A stretch of 10,000 nucleotides of DNA from Rheinheimera sp. (GTDB taxonomy: Bacteria; Pseudomonadota; Gammaproteobacteria; Enterobacterales; Alteromonadaceae): the NCBI RefSeq assembly GCF_020217005.1, contig NZ_JAIWOI010000080.1, positions 1-10,000 of the forward strand, given 5' to 3'. The stretch's first letter is position 1. Every line of letters starts with the position of its first letter. Shown piece by piece: positions 7,854-10,000 of the stretch. The notes under the pieces were generated by a model that had not been told where the DNA came from, searched no databases, and saw only the letters and a program-made list of their open reading frames with translations. A program made the translations under genes and the position numbers.

Positions 7854-7928
7854 TTGCAGTTAATTATGAGTTTTGTACGTGCTTTTTAGCGAACAGAGCA
7901 CAATAAGGGTAATTATTTTTGCGCTAGC

Positions 7929-7955
7929 TGTCGAAATGCCAGAGACCAAACCGAC
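7929..7955 (+). promoter_or_regulatory. ECF42-type sigma factor promoter (TGTCGA-N17-CGAC)
   Basis: TGTCGA at 7929-7934 is followed after 17 bases by CGAC at 7952-7955. From published work on ECF42 sigma factors in Streptomyces I recall TGTCGA as their -35 and CG(A/T)C as their -10 motif. Both occur here at normal promoter spacing, directly ahead of an operon that ends in an ECF42-type sigma gene. Transcription would start near 7961, with a leader of about 25 bases that carries the strong AAGGAG site at 7974-7979. Autoregulation is therefore likely, but not shown. Confidence 0.7.
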
Positions 7956-7985
7956 TAACCTTGACATCAACACAAGGAGAGACTT

Positions 7986-8414
7986 ATGACTCAGTCAATT
8001 CAACAGTTAGCAACAAGCTGGGCTGCGGCAGTAGCAAGCCAGGATCTGACGCGGATTATGACGTTTTATGCCGATGAACTTGTTGCCTATGATGCTGTGG
8101 CGCAATTGCAGTTTACTGGTAAAGCAGCCTATCAGGCCCATTGGCAAAAATGCCTGGAATTCTGCTCAGGCGGTCATTCCAAATTTGAACTTCGGGATCT
8201 GAAGATCCAACAAAACGATGCGATCGGTTTTAGTCATGCTTTGGTGTATTGCGAGGGAAGCAATGAAAAAGGTGAGACTCAGGGTTGCTGGATGCGGCTG
8301 ACTCAAGGCTGGCAAAAACAGCAGGACAACTGGCGTATTTTTCATGACCATTTTTCTGTACCTTTTGATATGGTATCTGGCGCTGTGTTGTTTGAACTGA
8401 CCCCGGATCTTTAA
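7986..8414 (+). CDS. NTF2/SnoaL-like fold protein
   Basis: A 142-residue cytoplasmic protein of the NTF2-like superfamily. Visible features are the opening helix with QQLATSWAAAVASQDLTRIMTFYADELVAYD, the middle helix GKAAYQAHWQKCLEF, and the closing strands with GCWMRLTQGWQKQQDNWRIFHDHFSVPF. That order is typical of SnoaL/YybH-type proteins, which act as small-molecule enzymes or binding domains; nothing here identifies a substrate. An excellent AAGGAG site lies six bases before the ATG. It is the first gene after the ECF42-type promoter and is followed 25 bases later by two DGPF genes and the sigma gene, so it belongs to that operon. Its role in the response is unknown. Confidence 0.85.
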   Translation: MTQSIQQLATSWAAAVASQDLTRIMTFYADELVAYDAVAQLQFTGKAAYQAHWQKCLEFCSGGHSKFELRDLKIQQNDAIGFSHALVYCEGSNEKGETQGCWMRLTQGWQKQQDNWRIFHDHFSVPFDMVSGAVLFELTPDL

Positions 8415-8439
8415 CAAGAATGACAAAAGGAAAGCTGCA

Positions 8440-8784
8440 ATGAAATACTTATGCTTAGTCTACAGCGACGAAAAACTCCTGCATTCGTTACCAGAGAGCC
8501 CAAAAGACGAAGAGTGTTTTGCTTATGCCTCTGCAGTGCAACAGAGCGGTCGGATGCTGGCTGCCGAAGCGCTGCAACCCATAGATACGGCCACCACAGT
8601 TCGGGTGCGATCAGGTAAAACCTTGTTAACAGATGGTCCCTTTGCCGAAACTAAAGAACAATTGGCTGGCTTTTATCTGGTTGAAGCAAAAGATTTAAAC
8701 GAAGCCATCCAGTTGGCAGCTGGTATTCCGGCCGCCCGCGTAGGCTCTGTCGAAGTTCGCCCCATCCGTCAACTGGAGGTTTAA
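8440..8784 (+). CDS. YCII/DGPF-family protein, first copy
   Basis: A 114-residue protein of the YCII-related (DGPF) family, which has a dimeric ferredoxin-like alpha/beta fold. It opens with the usual strand MKYLCLVYSDE, has RSGKTLLTDGPFAETKEQL in the middle with the signature DGPF at 65-68, and ends with VGSVEVRPI, the typical last strand. Length is normal. AAAGGA stands eight bases before the ATG. The family is strongly linked to ECF42-type sigma factors in many bacteria, and its biochemical activity is not established; its low resemblance to catalytic YciI leaves enzyme activity open. It is separated by only one base from the second copy and is probably translationally coupled to it. Confidence 0.93.
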   Translation: MKYLCLVYSDEKLLHSLPESPKDEECFAYASAVQQSGRMLAAEALQPIDTATTVRVRSGKTLLTDGPFAETKEQLAGFYLVEAKDLNEAIQLAAGIPAARVGSVEVRPIRQLEV

Positions 8785-8785
8785 T

Positions 8786-9193
8786 ATGAGATTTATGTTA
8801 CTGATGATACCTAAAGGCTATGAAAGTGCTGCGCCTGGCACTATGCCTGAAACCGATGCAGTTGATGCTATGATGGACTACAACAGAAAACTGCAGGACG
8901 CTGGTATTTTACTCGGCTGCGAAGGCTTGCATCCGCCGTCTATGGGCGCTCGTGTCAGTTTTAATTCAGGGAAAGCACTGGTTACTGACGGACCTTTTAC
9001 TGAAACAAAGGAAGTGCTGGGAGGTTTTTGGATGATTCAGGTCCCCTCCAAAGCTGAAGCCATTCGCTGGGCCAGTTTATGCCCTGCCAGTGATAATGAA
9101 GTGATCGAAGTACGCCAGGTTCAGGAAATGGAAGATTTTTCTGAAGATATTCAGCAGATAGCTGCTGATTTCGTCACGATGCAAAGCAGTTAA
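8786..9193 (+). CDS. YCII/DGPF-family protein, second copy
   Basis: A 135-residue paralogue of the gene just upstream. It shows the same architecture: first strand MRFMLLMIPK, then the helix with DAMMDYNRKLQDAG, the block SGKALVTDGPFTETKE with DGPF at 68-71, and last strand EVIEVRQV. It differs from the first copy by an acidic C-terminal tail of about 20 residues (MEDFSEDIQQIAADFVTMQSS) beyond the usual domain end. A strong GGAGG at 8775-8779, inside the end of the first copy, precedes the ATG by six bases. The two proteins share the DGPF block but are clearly diverged elsewhere, so this is an old duplication. They may form a heterodimer, which is inference. Confidence 0.93.
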   Translation: MRFMLLMIPKGYESAAPGTMPETDAVDAMMDYNRKLQDAGILLGCEGLHPPSMGARVSFNSGKALVTDGPFTETKEVLGGFWMIQVPSKAEAIRWASLCPASDNEVIEVRQVQEMEDFSEDIQQIAADFVTMQSS

Positions 9194-9197
9194 ACTG

Positions 9198-10000
9198 TTG
9201 AACAATCAGGTGACAGCCGAAGCTATTTCGGCTTTGTATCAGCAGGAAAGCCGCAGGGTACTCGCCACTCTGATCCGCTTGCTGGGTGATTTTGAACTGG
9301 CCGAAGAGGCGCTGCAGGACGCATTTACCTGTGCTTTGCAGCAGTGGCCTGTTGATGGATTCCCTGCCCAACCCAGAGCCTGGCTGGTGTCCGCTGGGCG
9401 TTTTAAAGCCATAGATAAAATCCGTCAGCAGCGGACTCAGCGCCAGCATCAGCAGCAGTGGCATTTTGAGCAGGATGACGACAGTGCGGTTTGTCAGCTA
9501 CAGGACCTGACTGGTCATGATTGGCAGGACGATGAACTGCGGCTGATCTTTACCTGCTGTCACCCGGCTTTATCCAACGAAGCTCAAGTAGCGCTGACGT
9601 TACGCGAAATTTGTGGCCTGACAACAGAGCAAATTGCTAAAGCCTTTTTAACCAACCCTGTCACCATAGCCCAGCGTATTGTCAGGGCAAAAAACAAAAT
9701 CCGTGATGCGGCTATCCCCTACGAAATTCCAACTCAGGAGCAATTACCACAACGGCTGGATGCGGTACTTAAAGTCATTTATCTGTTGTTTAACGAAGGC
9801 TATAGCCAAAGTTCAGGCGATCAGTTGTTGTGTCAGGAACTTTGTGTTCAGGCGATACGGCTCGGCTTCTTATTATTGGAGTTGCAACCTGAAGCTGAAA
9901 CTATGGGTCTATTGGCATTGCTGTTATTGCAACAATCCAGACGCCATGCCAGGACCACGGCAGAAGGCGACCTGATTTTACTGGCCGATCAGGACCGAAG
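9198..10000 (+). CDS. ECF42-type extracytoplasmic-function sigma factor with C-terminal extension (3' partial)
   Basis: A sigma-70 family factor of the long ECF type that partners with DGPF proteins. Counted from GTG 9210, region 2 covers about residues 5-75 (QESRRVLATLIRLLGDFELAEEALQDAF, then RAWLVSAGRFKAIDKIRQQ). Region 4 covers 108-165, with the signature DDELRLIFTCCHPALSNEAQ and TTEQIAKAFLTNPVTIAQRIVRAKNKI. The extension characteristic of the group follows (VIYLLFNEGYSQSSGD at 189-204, LCVQAIRLGFLLLEL, LLALLLLQQSRRHAR) and is cut at residue 263; about 150 residues are missing. There is no ATG in frame after the stop at 9159. Candidates are TTG 9198 and GTG 9210; the latter reads MTAEAISALY, the usual family opening. 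Neither has a good ribosome site, so coupling to the upstream stop at 9193 is likely. No anti-sigma gene is visible. Confidence 0.93.
   Translation, partial: MNNQVTAEAISALYQQESRRVLATLIRLLGDFELAEEALQDAFTCALQQWPVDGFPAQPRAWLVSAGRFKAIDKIRQQRTQRQHQQQWHFEQDDDSAVCQLQDLTGHDWQDDELRLIFTCCHPALSNEAQVALTLREICGLTTEQIAKAFLTNPVTIAQRIVRAKNKIRDAAIPYEIPTQEQLPQRLDAVLKVIYLLFNEGYSQSSGDQLLCQELCVQAIRLGFLLLELQPEAETMGLLALLLLQQSRRHARTTAEGDLILLADQDR

Noticed and set aside
7961..7990. Perfect TTGACA at 7961-7966 as the -35 of a housekeeping promoter for the NTF2-like gene
   Set aside because: The matching -10 position falls on the start codon itself (TATGAC at 7985, spacing 18), so the transcript would begin inside the gene. 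The hexamer more likely sits in the leader by chance.
9679..9975. Plus-strand open frame of 98 codons inside the sigma factor gene
   Set aside because: It is an out-of-frame shadow of the sigma factor, whose own frame shows clear region 4 and extension motifs throughout.

Overview
The window looks like chromosomal DNA of a free-living gammaproteobacterium. The layout and protein style recall Alteromonadales/Chromatiales-type genera such as Rheinheimera or Alishewanella. That is an inference from protein style, the MexF-like pump and the GGGGTCAGATCAC palindrome, not from a marker gene. Coding density is high. I see no rRNA or tRNA genes, CRISPR array, insertion sequence or phage genes. Both ends cut through genes.

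Positions 2-3940 hold the distal part of an RND multidrug efflux operon. It contains a MexF/OqxB-type inner-membrane proton antiporter lacking its N-terminus, then an overlapping OprN/NodT-type outer-membrane lipoprotein channel, closed by a strong intrinsic terminator. The periplasmic adaptor gene would be expected upstream of the window.

Positions 3977-5717 hold a two-gene unit. It has a recognisable sigma-70 promoter (TTGATA-N17-TACTAT) overlapped by a Fur-like sequence, a PepSY/PepSY_TM four-helix membrane protein of the type linked to iron or siderophore reduction, and a start/stop-overlapping gene for a small membrane-anchored CxxC protein of unknown function. The unit ends at a perfect 55-bp palindrome (27-bp arms) that resembles the REP/MITE-like elements scattered in such genomes and could also serve as a terminator.

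Positions 5797-7853 hold a convergent pair: an exported alpha/beta hydrolase of the prolyl-oligopeptidase type on the plus strand and a GAF-GGDEF diguanylate cyclase on the minus strand. Their stop codons overlap.

Positions 7929-10000 hold an ECF42-type sigma factor locus: an NTF2/SnoaL-like protein, two tandem YCII/DGPF-family proteins, and an ECF sigma factor with the long C-terminal extension typical of this group (cut by the window end). A TGTCGA-N17-CGAC element lies just before the first gene. It matches the promoter motif I recall for ECF42 sigma factors, which suggests that the sigma factor drives its own four-gene operon. This locus is the most interesting part of the window, because neither the physiological trigger nor the role of the DGPF proteins is settled.
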